DNA from: Taiwanofungus camphoratus
Taxonomy: Eukaryota; Basidiomycota; Agaricomycetes; Polyporales; Taiwanofungaceae
Direction: 5' to 3'
NCBI GenBank assembly: GCA_003999685.1
Contig: CP021228.1
Coordinates: 682,001 to 746,000 of the forward strand
Length of the DNA: 64,000 bases
The position numbers and the translations under genes were made by a program. Under the pieces are notes generated by a model. That model did not search any database, had not been told where the DNA came from, and was given only the letters and a program-made list of their open reading frames with translations. Position 1 is the stretch's first letter. The number at the start of each line of letters is the position of its first letter. Positions 1 to 10,570 of this stretch are shown one piece after another.

Positions 1-1078
1 GGGAGGGCAAGTACGCGTTGGCGGTGGACGACGGCGCGGGGGGCGGGGCGGACGCGCCGGGGCCGCGGTGGAGCGAGTCGAGCGAGGCGCGGCGCGCGAC
101 CCCGGGGATGGGCGTGCCCGGGTCTGGGTTGCCCGGGTGTGACTGGAAGGGGAACGGATACGCGCTCGGCGGTGCGCGCGCCCGCTCCTTCCCCGCTGTG
201 GCCATGTTCGAGTTCGCGCTCGGGCTGGCGTTCGGGTTCACGTTCGGGTTCGGGCCGGCGTTCGTATCCGCGTCCGCATCTGCGTTCACACGGGCGCCCT
301 CTCCAACAGCGTTGTTCATCCCCTCGCCGCTGGACGGGCTGCCGCTGCTCGCCGTGTGCTCGGGCACGCCGTACACCGAGCTGCGCGGCGTGCCGAACGG
401 ATCCGCGGGGACACTCATCGGCTCGAGGCCCGCTTCCGCACCGACCTCTTCCCGCGGGCTCACGAGCGCGCCGTCGCTCGCGTACGCGTACTCGTTCGCC
501 ATCGCGCTCCGCCGGCGGTGGTGATTGCGCGCACGCACGGCGGGCTGGGGCTGAGGCTGCGTCTGGCTGCGGGGCCGCTCTGCGCCTCTGGCCGGCGGGC
601 GCGGAGCCTGACTCTGGCTCTGACTCTGGCTCTGGCGGACGCCCGCAGCGCCGACTCCCGCGATGCCCGCGGCAGACACGCTGGCGGCGTCGCGCTCCGA
701 GTCGCTCGCAGGGTCGGCGTCTGTGGCGCTCGCGGCGGAGGACGCGCTCCAGGAGCGGCGCGGGTCGGTGCGCGCGAGGAAGGGGGGGCGCGGCGGGTCG
801 AGGGGCGCGGACTCGGCGGAGGAGGAGTCGCGGCGGGAGCGCGTGCGGGTGCGGACAAAGGACGCGGCGAGGGGCGCAGGGGTGTGCGTGTGCGGTGCGG
901 GCACAGGGGCGGGGATAGGGACGAGGAGGGCGTCCTCGTCGCCGGAGGAGTTGGCGCGGGCGGAGGAGAGAGGACGGGCGTGGGCATGGGCATGGGAGGG
1001 GGAGAGCGAGGCCGAGGGGAGGGCGCGGTAGGCGTCGGCAGAGGAGTGGGGTGCAGTGTCGCCGCGGCGGTGGGCCAT
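1..1078 (-). CDS. N-terminal part of an unrecognised Ser/Ala/Pro-rich protein (partial, runs off left edge)
   Basis: An open frame starts at an ATG whose complement lies at 1076-1078 and stays open for 359 codons to the left window edge, so only the 5' part of the gene is visible. I chose this frame over several overlapping ones because its composition looks protein-like: it begins MAHRRGDTAPHSS, carries clusters of Ser, Asp and Glu, a short SQSQSQSQ run near the middle, and an Asn-Pro-rich stretch (NPNVNPNAS). The competing frames are Arg- or Pro-dominated products of GC-rich DNA. The segment looks intrinsically disordered, as in the cytoplasmic N-terminal tails of many fungal membrane or signalling proteins; the functional domain must lie to the left. 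An intron inside this stretch cannot be excluded. The function is unknown and I name no family. Confidence 0.6.
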   Translation of the reverse strand, partial: MAHRRGDTAPHSSADAYRALPSASLSPSHAHAHARPLSSARANSSGDEDALLVPIPAPVPAPHTHTPAPLAASFVRTRTRSRRDSSSAESAPLDPPRPPFLARTDPRRSWSASSAASATDADPASDSERDAASVSAAGIAGVGAAGVRQSQSQSQSQAPRPPARGAERPRSQTQPQPQPAVRARNHHRRRSAMANEYAYASDGALVSPREEVGAEAGLEPMSVPADPFGTPRSSVYGVPEHTASSGSPSSGEGMNNAVGEGARVNADADADTNAGPNPNVNPNASPSANSNMATAGKERARAPPSAYPFPFQSHPGNPDPGTPIPGVARRASLDSLHRGPGASAPPPAPSSTANAYLPS

Positions 1079-2101
1079 GTCGGGTCTCGGTCACCTTGTC
1101 TGTGTAAGTGTGAGTGTGAGGAGAGGCCGGGCGAGTCTGGGAGAGGAAGAAGGGAGAGAGCTTGTCTGAAGAGGAGGGAGGACGCACGCCAGGAGTGCGG
1201 TGATTGTGCATGCGCGATAAGCTGCTCGCGGCCAAGCCTCGGTTGCTTCGAATTCGCTCTGATGACGGCCTGCTTCGACCTTATCGCGCACCAGCAGCGC
1301 GTGCCCGGGGTCCGCATCTTCAAGGCACACCCCGTCGCGGCGGACAGAGCCCGCGCCCATCAAATGAATGAGTGTGCTGGGAAAAGAAAATACTTGATCG
1401 CGCGCGAGAAGTCACAGTCGTGCTCTATCCTGATCGCCACCCGATCGCTCTCGCCCGAGCATCGATAACCGTCACGCCCCTCCGCCGTGCGCAGCGAGGC
1501 CTGCTCGGCGGAGTCTTCTCGTAAATGAACGATCCCATCCATCACCGGTCGACCGTTCATTAAAACACGGAGCGTGGCCCCGGCCCCCCAGCCCCCGCGT
1601 CGTCCCCGAGCAGGCCCCGGCGCGCATCACTGCGGGAACGAGCACGCACGCACCACGGACCCTGCCATGACGGCTCTGCCAGGGCCGTCCGTCCTCGCAG
1701 CTCGCGCACCCTGGAGCCCCGCGGCACGTGCACCGCTCCTTACCTATTTCCGCCCACACGCGATCCCCAGAATCCAGATGGCAGGAATGACCACCAATCA
1801 CGTCTCTCCCTCCACACTGTCACCTCTCCGCTACCGCATTTCGCACTTCGCATGGCTCTGACGTCACACCACTCTCCGCCCCGAATCTGATGCCCCTCGA
1901 CAAATATAGCACCGTCCTTCCTTTTCATATCTCTCCTGTATCCCACGTCGCCCGGGTCCGCGGGGTTGCTCGACGAGCATGCTAGTACTTAATTTTCGTC
2001 CCAACGGTGGTGCTGTGCGGCTGACAGGAACAACTCTGTCTCAACACCGTCACTGAAGCTGAGCGCTGATCTCGCTGCCATGACACGGGCGCGGACTCAC
2101 T

Positions 2102-2422
2102 ATGTCATTAGAGCGTATTCGCAAGCCAATTCGGATTGGTGTGCCTGGATCATGATAAGTGATGTGCAAGTTCAGACCAGGTGGGGCACCTATATAACGT
2201 ACCTCTAGTACAGCCATAGATACTCTCGGGCCGATGTGAGTGTACCCCTCCAACCTGATAACATAAATCGAGAACATGCTCCACAGTCATCATGAACTAC
2301 CCAGTTGCGAATGCGCTCTAATAAAGCTCGAATTGAGCCCCACGGCAATCAGAGACCGTTGTTTGCCTATTTCTTTCTTTTTTGCTTGAATTCGAATTGG
2401 GTTCGAATACGCTCGAATGTCA
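2102..2422. repeat. Inverted-repeat cluster, possible decayed MITE
   Basis: A motif close to TTAGAGCGTATTCGC occurs at 2108 on the plus strand. It occurs inverted at about 2304-2319 with one mismatch, and inverted again, less well preserved, at about 2391-2416. The outer pair is flanked on both sides by ATGTCA (2102-2107 and 2417-2422), which could be a 6-bp target duplication. No coding capacity. A six-base match can be chance, so the element call is tentative. Confidence 0.35.
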
Positions 2423-3074
2423 ACGTCGCCTTGTCTCCTGGCTAGCGAGCGCCTCGATGCCCACCTATGTACCCCCCCGGCGCCCGCCACACGGCTGCGT
2501 GCGTGCGTCACACCACATCGACATTCAAAAACGCCCGTCACCGTGCACCCATCCATCTGATCGCCCTGGCTCCCAACGCGACGCTCCACTTGCCTTCCGC
2601 CCACACACACACCTCGCAGGCACTCGCACCATTCAGAGTCAGAAAAGGACGGAAAAAAGCCGTCCCTGCGCACGCGAGCGACGTCACAGGCCCAGACCCC
2701 AGACCACAGACCGCAGGCAGCATAGAAACGCAAAAGGTTCAAGTGGACAACCACCACCTGTGTGGCGACGATGATAACGACTGAATGGCCGGCGCAAATT
2801 TACGGGGTGTCCAAGCTCGTGACCATGTGAGCTGCCGGGACGCCGCCTCAGGCCTCAGGGCTGAAGCGCTCACTGTGAGATCTTGAGATCTTGACAAGGC
2901 TGCATTTGAGTAAAGGACGTTTGGTGACCTAGCGATGACGCGGCAGCTATCGTCTGCCGGCGCGCGCTCGTCTTGCAGTCCCTCGTTTTCGCTTTGGCTT
3001 CAGCCTCTTCTGGATGGAAATGGTGTGAGTCGGTCCGAGCGGGAGGGAGAGGGGGGAGAAAGGACAGGGGGAGG

Positions 3075-3098
3075 TGATGATGATGATGATGATGATGA
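3075..3098. repeat. GAT trinucleotide microsatellite
   Basis: An uninterrupted run of about eight GAT units in an intergenic stretch. Confidence 0.85.
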
Positions 3099-3944
3099 AA
3101 TCAACATTTCTATACCGCAACAAGCAAACTTGTGCCAAGATGCGGTGCTTCCCGGTTTGTACAATAGTGGGCATTAAAATGCGCCACTGATCCATACTAC
3201 GCCAGAAGAACGTTCTGAGGGTAGTGGTCGGAATCAGGTCGTACTGGGGGTTTATATAGTAGATACACGTTAGGCAGTTGGGCTCTGTTAACGTAGTTTT
3301 GGTGTAATGGGAGGGGCTGTATTTTGTTCTCTCTCGTGTTCTGTCGCATATATGTTAGAAGGGAGTTGAATAACTTGGACAGGGGGGATGGGCAGTGGCC
3401 GCTGCGCCCCGCCCGAGGATGTCCAAAGTAGGAGAGACGGGCTGCGGGTCCTGTGCGCCGCCCGACTTCGGCTCGTGCCGCGCAGAAGCGCAGATAGGGC
3501 GGTAGTCCGCGAGCGAGGACGCGGAGCTCGATACTCGACGCGGACCCGCGTCTCCTCGCGGGGGCTCCAGAGCGGCGATTCCGGCCGTCGTGCGCATCTT
3601 CGCCGCTGCATCGTATCTTGTACTGGTAGTTGCCTCCAATTCCAATTGATGTGTCCCCGGGGGAGGGAGCCAAGGCGCAACGGGCGTGGACCGAGCGATA
3701 GCAGAGATAACGCAGGCTGCGGCAGCCAATCGCGACGCCGGGCCCTCCGATCACTTACACCTGCCGCATTCGGCGCTCCTATCACTTTGGCGCCCGTATC
3801 GCAACCCTGGCGGTTGTGCGGGTCCGTATCGCAACCCTACCTGCTGCAACACTACGTACGCGTTGGGTTCTATGAGCCCTGACCTGCTCGCGTGGGGTCC
3901 CCACCCCGCGCGACCTGCGAGCCTCAAGGGCTTCTTTGCGCCGC

Positions 3945-4080
3945 GCCTTCTCTCCCCCTCTTCTCTGGCTGCCTCGCCTCTCCCCTCCTCCCTCCTCCCC
4001 CTCCTCCCCCTCCTCCCCTTCCTTCTTCCCTCCTCCCTCTTCCCTCCTCCCTCGACTCTCACACCCCCGCACCCCGCCCA
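3945..4080 (+). promoter_or_regulatory. Pyrimidine-rich tract upstream of the GT2 gene
   Basis: About 130 bases made almost only of C and T, with repeated CTCC and TTCC words, end some 40 bases before the start codon at 4121. CT-rich tracts just ahead of the start are common in promoters of strongly expressed filamentous-fungal genes. No TATA box is evident. Confidence 0.5.
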
Positions 4081-4120
4081 ACACCCCCAAAGCCAGTGAC
4101 GACCGGCTGCGCGTGCGACG

Positions 4121-7100
4121 ATGGACTACGACCGCTACGACGCCTTTCTGCACCACATCTTCAAGCAGACCCAGGGCGACGCCTGGTTCCGCCCGAACGA
4201 GGACACGCTCTCTGCCGGCGTCGCCCTCCGCGTCGACAACGGGCCCGCCTTCCGCGTCTTCCCGTACGAGAACCTCGCCCTCGAGCCGTTCGAGGCCGCC
4301 GTCAGCGCGCTCAACCCCGCCGTCGCCGTCAAGGTGCGCAATGCGGCCGTGCACGCCGCCCTCGCCGAGGTGTGAGTGCGCCCATTCCTTGTGCTTGCTT
4401 GCGTTGTTTGTGCTTTTTTTGCTTTTTTTTGCGCGGGTGGGGGCAGCGGGCGACGTGTGCGTGTGCAGCGTGCGGCGTGCGGTCGCTTGCGTTGTTGGTG
4501 TTTGTGCTTTGCAGCGGGCGCCGTGTCGCGGCGTGCGGCGTGTGCGATAAGGCGGGCGCGACGCGCGAAGATGCAGGAGAGCTACGGATGGACGCTGACG
4601 AGCATGGCTTTTTTTTTCCCCGCAGGGGCCCGGATGACCGCTCGATCTACGTCGACGCGAACACGCGCATCCAGATCCTCGAGACCATGATGGACCTCCC
4701 CACTGCCGACAAGGAGCAGAGCGCCGCCTTCATCGTGAGTCTCCTGTCTTCCTCTTCTTCTCCTCCTCCCGTTGCGTGCCTGCGTTCCGTGTCTGCTGTG
4801 TTTCCGCCTACCTTTCCTTTTCTTTTCCCCGTTTGGCGATCGTGATCATACACGACGACCGCCGATCACGCCGATCGACAGGTGGCGCTGACGGGCGGCG
4901 CGCCGCGCGCCTTCTGCTGTGGCGTCCGCTTTCCGGATTTGGGAGAGCGCTGTACAAATGCGGCCGCCCGATGCCGTCTTCCGCTTGCTTCTCCCGCTTG
5001 CCTCCCCCGCCTTATTCGACCGCTAACGCATTGTTCGCGACCGACAGCGCGACGAGCGCGTGCTGGTGGTGTGGAGCGACTCGATCGACACGATCATCCC
5101 GATATGCCGCGACTTTGAGGAGCGCCTCATCAAGCTCCTCTGGCGCTCCCGCCCGAGCGGCGTGTTCGGCGCGAGCAGCCACCCGACCACCTCGAGCAGC
5201 CACCCCGCGAGCGTGAACGGTGCGTGCCCCGTCTCCTCCCCGTCCCCCGCGCTCCCTCTCCCTATGTACACGCGCGTCGTCCTCGTACTGCTGCGCGCGC
5301 GGAACGCTGCTTGCTGACTCGGCTGCGCCCGGCAGGCTCCATCTCCGGGCACTCGCTCACGCACATCAACTCGCGCCTCTCCGCGCCCGCGCTCGGGCGC
5401 TCGCGCCAGAGCAGTGCGTTCCCGCCCGCGCCAGGGACCCCCGGGCCCCCGGGCACGCCGCGCGGCATGGGGCGGCTGAGCAGCGTGCGTCTGACCTCCT
5501 CGTTCTCGGTGATGGCATGCTGACGGACAGGTCGCGCGTGCAGGAGATCCTCGCGCCCGGGGAGGACGTCGAGAAGGGCGCGAACGTGGCGGAGGGGGAC
5601 GCGGGCACGGCGAAGACGAAGACGACGCGGTGCGTGTGCGGCCGGCTGCGCGCCTTCCCGGGGCGTACGCGGTGTGCTGTGTGCTGACGGTGGCGTGTGT
5701 GTGCTGCGCTTGACAGGACGTGGTACGGGCGCAAGAAGACGGTGGTCGTCGCGGACGACGCGAGCGCGTTCGGTGACGACGACGGCGAGCCGGAGGCGCG
5801 CCCCGCGAAGCTGTACGCGCCGGTATACAACGGCCTGGCCGCGGGCCTGAGTGTGTGTGCGTGTCGACTGTTTCTGTGCGAGACCCTGGCGGGCAGTGCT
5901 GACGCGGCGGGCGCGGGCAGTCTTCATCGGGAACGGTATCGACATCCTGCTCCAGGAGGTGCAGCTCGACAACGGGTACACGCGCTTCGCGCTGTGCGTG
6001 CTCCTTCCGCTGCTGTACTGCGTCTCCCTGGTGCGTGCGCTTTTTGCTCCCGTCCACGCGTCGACCAAGGTGGCTGATGGCTGGGCGCACAGTTCTTCGC
6101 GCTGCAGATCGTGCAGAACCTGTCGATGGCGATTGGACCCATCGCGCACTACCACGAGAACTCGAGGTATTACTCGGCGGTCAAGCCCCGCCCGAACAAG
6201 ATTGTAGATAATGACTTGCCACATATCACAATTCAGGTGCGCCAGGCCGGGGCGCCAATAGGCTTCTATTACTGATTGCTCATGACTTTGGTACAGATGC
6301 CGGTATACAAGGAAAGCCTGGACAATGTCCTGTGAGTAGCCATGAGAACCACTCTGGTATAGAGCGGGCGCTGATGATGCGTCGTGTCGTGTAGGGCCCC
6401 CTCTATTTCATCGATCAAAAAAGCTATGCAGACGTACGCTCGCCAGGGCGGGACGTCCTCAATCTTCATCAACGACGACGGTTTACGGGTGAGTTATCTA
6501 TCAGCATGCTCGCCCAGCCGCCGCATGCTCAGAGTGTCCGCCTAGGTAATTTCTGTCGAGGAGCGCGACGCGCGCATAGCGTACTACGCCAACCACGGGA
6601 TCGGCTGGGTCGCGCGCCCGAAGCACGACGACGCGGCGGACGGGTTCAAGCGCGCGGGGCGCTTCAAGAAGGCGTCGAACATGAACTACGGGCTCGCGCT
6701 CTCGCTCGCGGCGGAGCGGCACCTCGCGGAGCTGCAGGCGCAGGAGCGGGAGCGGGCGCCGCGCGCGAGCGAGTCCGCGGGGCACGGCGTGCAGGAGGAG
6801 CAGCGCTACGGGATGCAGTACCAGCAGCACGACGGCGAGGACCAGGGCGACGTGCGCGCGGAGGGCGGCGCGGACGAGAAGGCGGACGAGTGGGAGGACA
6901 TCGAGGAGAAGGCGCTGCAGGGGGCGATTGACGAGGTGTATGCGGCGAGCGGCCACCGGTTCCGCCCGTGGGCCGCGAACGGGCGCGCGTGCCGCGTCGG
7001 CGAGATCATCCTGCTTGTCGATTCGGACACGGTCGTCCCTGAGGTGCGTGTGCGCTGCGGGGTCGTTAGTGTGTGGCTGACCGTTGGCTCGTTGCGCAGG

Positions 7101-8669
7101 ACTGCTTGCGGGATGCGGCGCGTGAGATGGTCGAGTGCCCGGACGTCGCCATTATTCAGCACGGGTCGGGTGAGTGGTCTCAGCCCAGGCGGAGGTGCTG
7201 TGCTGACTCTCTCCTGCCATTCTCATGCTATAGACGTCATGCAAGTTGCGCACCATTACTTCGAAAACGGCATCGCCTACTTCACCCGCCGTATCAACAG
7301 GTGTATCTCCTTTAGTATGTCATCCTCATCTTGCGGCCGTCTTATTACTTATTCTCGCCCCCTTAGCCTGCGCAAACGGTGAAGTCGCACCCTTCGTCGG
7401 CCACAATGCCTTCCTTCGCTGGAGGGCATTCCAGGATGCTGCTTTCGTCGATCCCGCTGACGGCCAGGAGAAGATTTGGTCCGAGAGTAACGTGTCCGAG
7501 GACTTCGACATGGCGCTTCGGCTGCAGATGAAGGGCTACATCATCCGTTGGGCGACTTATTCGCAGGGCGAATTCAAGGAGGGTGTCTCGCTCACCGTGG
7601 ACGACGAACTCAACAGGTGGCAGAAATACGCTTATGGTATGCTCACTTACATTGGTGGCATTCCATGGACTGACACCTTTCTCTGCGTTAGGATGTAGCG
7701 AGCTATTATTCAACCCCGTCGCAAAGTGGTGGCGCAAGGGCCCTATTGCACACCAGATTCACCGGTTCATATGGTCCCCTGCCCCTCTGCACTACAAGAT
7801 TTCCATGATGGCCTACATGTTCTCGTACTGTGAGTAGTCGGATCCTTAGCGGAGCGAGTCGTCGTGATGACCAACGTTCTGTGCAGACGGTATTGCAGCG
7901 TCGATTACGATCAGTATCATCAACTACGTCCTGCTGGGCTGGGAATTCCCGGTGGACGGTTTCTACATGCACAGTTTCGAAATCTGGTTGGCGACGACCG
8001 TGGTGTTCATCGGATCTGGAAATGTCGGATTCACGTTACTCCAGTACCGCCTTGGCGAGAAGGACTTGGTGAGCTCTCGTTATAGTCACTGTCGAGTGGC
8101 TGGCGCACTGACGGGACTTTCCTTAAGCTGCGAGCCTTCTTAACCAACATCTTGTGGATTCCATTCTTGTGGGTGTTTCCTTGGCTATAGGACTTTGAAA
8201 TTGATCCCTGAATATGTTTTCATTGATAGCTTCTTTTTCTTCGGTGGTCTATCTATTCCCCTCTCGCAATCAATCCTTGCGCATATGCTCTCGATAAACA
8301 TCTCGTGGGGTGCCACTAAGAAGGAGGTTGAGAAATCTAACTTCTTCAAGGAAGTACCGAAGATGTTCAAGAGGTAGGTTGACCGTGCTGGGATGATAGG
8401 CATATTGAGAGCTCAATCCATCGCAGGTTCTGGTTTTCATGGGGCATTTGCTTCGTGTTAGTCGTGGGTATGATCATTATCAGCACGTCTCTGGTACCTC
8501 TGGAATGGCGGATCAATGGCTCCGGGTGGGCTGTTATTTTCCCCCTCAGTGTTATCGTGGGCTGCCATATCCTATTTCCCGTAAGTGGCTCGGCGCGCCC
8601 GCTGAGATGTGTAGCTAACGCTTTGCGTAGATTGTGCTCAACCCGTGGCTGATGATATTTTCGTACTGA
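4121..8669 (+). CDS. GT2-family membrane polysaccharide synthase (chitin-synthase-like), about 20 exons
   Basis: A processive family-2 glycosyltransferase, expected in the plasma membrane, polymerising a cell-surface polysaccharide from a nucleotide sugar. Proposed exons: 4121-4371, 4626-4734, 5048-5219, 5336-5484, 5544-5629, 5717-5850, 5921-6030, 6093-6236, 6297-6331, 6395-6488, 6546-7043, 7100-7169, 7234-7314, 7367-7636, 7692-7829, 7887-8068, 8128-8168, 8230-8373, 8427-8580, 8631-8669. All phases close, giving about 966 residues. Membrane segments lie near residues 315-350 and in the last 215 residues. The catalytic part runs from MPVYKE (about 386), through the metal-binding DSDT (about 588) and SEDFD (about 688), to NRWQKYAYG (about 727), which sits where processive GT2 enzymes carry their acceptor-site Trp motif; a full chitin-synthase QRRRW is absent. 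An Asp/Glu-rich insert (about 475-540) separates the first Rossmann half from DSDT. The third intron region (4735-5047) is the least certain: an exon starting at 4882 is possible. Substrate unknown. Confidence 0.88.
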
Positions 8670-9539
8670 TCGCGTCGATCTGGCGTCTGTCCTCGCAAGA
8701 CCTCATTGGATATCCCGTGTTCATATACCATCGCCGTTTATACCACCCTAGATACGGACGACCACATACTGACTCGGACTATCACCACATTCTTTTGTCG
8801 TGTGCACAGTCCTGTTACGATACCGTTCGCTCCTTGTCGTTGAGGAGTTACGTGTACTGCCAACCAGGTCTGACCCTCTTATGCGGCTCATGACAGCTGC
8901 TCGAGACTAGCTCTTATGTAGTACAGATTTTTCTTATATGTCGCTTCTGCGCAATGGACAAGTGCACGCTCTTGTTACTTTTTTCACTTTCGCATCCACG
9001 AATAGAACAATTACTGCAGCTTTTGAGTTGTAGGCTGGCTGCGCTTCAGAACTATTGCTTTCTAACGTGTTGTGGCGTAGTAGATGTGTTCGTTCTTATG
9101 CCAGTATGGAGCCATTCGGACCTTCAGATCTCAGAGCCTGGTACATAGATCGACCCCACTTTGGCTGGTGTGATGGCCCATATTGTGGGTGCTGAAACAC
9201 CTTAGCCTCAATAGTGCCCACACAACTTCCATGTAGGACCGAAATGCATGTCATTCATACTACGCAGGTGTAAGTTAAGTTCGCACAGGCGATGGTCAGC
9301 AAAGCGTGGGATTAGCCTTTACTGCCTGCCTCCCAATCAGCCGATGGGACTCTGACGCGGCATAGCAACTCTACGCGAGAACTTGCCATCTTGCTCGGAA
9401 CAGTCCAAGTTGGTGGTATAACTGACTCAACTCTCAGCTATTCCCGTATTACTTAGAAAACTTCTCACTCGCTCGTTTATATCTCTTGTCTTGCGAACGC
9501 CAGTAACCGGCACCAGCCGGCACCCTTTTGCTTGCTCTC
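8670..9539. other. Intergenic, GT2 3' flank
   Basis: No frame of coding quality is seen here. It holds the 3' untranslated part of the GT2 gene and ends at the target duplication of the first hAT-type MITE. Confidence 0.6.
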
Positions 9540-10019
9540 AGGACCACCGCCAATGCCTGTAAGAGCTTTGATCCCGAACATAACCTTTTTCGGTGGTCCG
9601 AGCATGGGCAATTTCGGTGATTTTGCACAGACCAAAAATGGTCATTTTCGGTTAAAAATGGAACCGAACCTCCAAAAAAGCTCGCAGCCTGATTTGCCTG
9701 CCATTTTTACCCCTCAAAATGGTTTCCGCGGTGTTGGAGCACCACCCTATTTTTCACCGAAAAAATCTTTTTAGATCGGCACCTGACTGGAACCATGACT
9801 GTAATGGTTATCTCCATGTCCGGAAACCCCCCATTTTGGTGGTTAGGCACCGGACCTCCCATTTATCGGTCCATTTTCGGTGATTTTTGGCACCCAACAA
9901 TGCCCCCCGGCGGGCCAGAAATTCGGTTATTTGCATCGAACATTTCGGCTCCCAGGCCCCCATTTTCGGTGATTTGGGATCAAAGCTCGTATAGGGATTG
10001 GCGGTGGTCCTTTGCTCTC
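9532..10019 (+). mobile_element. hAT-type MITE, copy 1 (472 bp plus 8-bp target duplication)
   Basis: The element (9540-10011) begins AGGACCACCGCCAA and ends with its inverted counterpart. The terminal inverted repeats extend for about 35 bp and include AGCTTTGATCCC. It is flanked by perfect 8-bp direct repeats TTGCTCTC (9532-9539 and 10012-10019), the size made by hAT transposases. The interior is non-coding and full of ATTTTCGGTGATTT-like words in both orientations. A second copy lies inverted at 18874-19344. It inserted about 560 bp upstream of the GH95 start. Confidence 0.93.
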
Positions 10020-10570
10020 GCTCTCGTTCGAATCCTCGATGCTAACGGCGCACCACCTTGTTCGCACTCGTCTCGTCTGCGCCCGTTACAACATGTTCGA
10101 GACTCCTTCATCGCTGTCCTCCGAAAAAGTGCAAGGCCGACGGTCAAGTTCGATATGCAATAAGGCTTGCGTGGCCTTACCAGCGTCTCATACCGAGGGT
10201 TCGAGTTTGGCGTATCCGACACTCACCTACCAAACATGACTACAATTCTCACGCCTTATAATCCCCGCAACTTCCCACCAGCTCAGGGTGAATTTCCCGA
10301 TGGCGGTACTCACTATATAAAGGTTATATACTTCTCAACGCAAGTATTCTCGATGGGCATAAATTGCCTATCGAGGCCATTTCTAACAATGGCCTGCATG
10401 CAACCATATGGACGTCAGTCATGTGGGAGTTCGCAAGCTGAGTGCTTCGTACCTGTTCCTCTTGCTGCCGAACAGTGTAGATCATGTTAAAGCGCGGTCG
10501 AAAGTGCACTTCATGCTTGAGACTTCCCTGTGCTGTTGTGTTGAGTTTTGTTCCGGACATCCTCCTCAAC
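10020..10570 (+). promoter_or_regulatory. Promoter region of the GH95 gene
   Basis: About 550 bases between the MITE and the start codon. A TATA-like TATATAAAGG lies at 10314-10323, about 250 bases ahead of the ATG, leaving room for a long leader or a leader intron. No other gene seen. Confidence 0.4.

Larger units (their letters stand above)
1079..4120. other. Long GC-rich intergenic region
   Basis: About 3 kb separate two divergently transcribed genes. All frames here are short, overlap on both strands and have GC-driven composition; I see no convincing gene. Contents worth noting are an inverted-repeat cluster (2102-2422), a GAT trinucleotide run (about 3075-3098) and a long pyrimidine tract just before the downstream gene. 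Both promoters presumably lie here. Confidence 0.6.

Noticed and set aside
1-1078. Possible beta-glucan synthesis protein (Kre6/Skn1-like) from the disordered start
   Set aside because: Only low-complexity sequence is visible; nothing specific to that family can be seen.
460-1468. Long Pro-rich and Arg-rich frames on both strands in the first 1.5 kb
   Set aside because: They overlap the better minus-strand frame and have composition expected from GC-rich DNA read in the wrong frame.
9795-10163. A 122-residue frame repeated at 18833-19090
   Set aside because: It is identical in both places because it lies inside the MITE; it has no coding bias or known domain.
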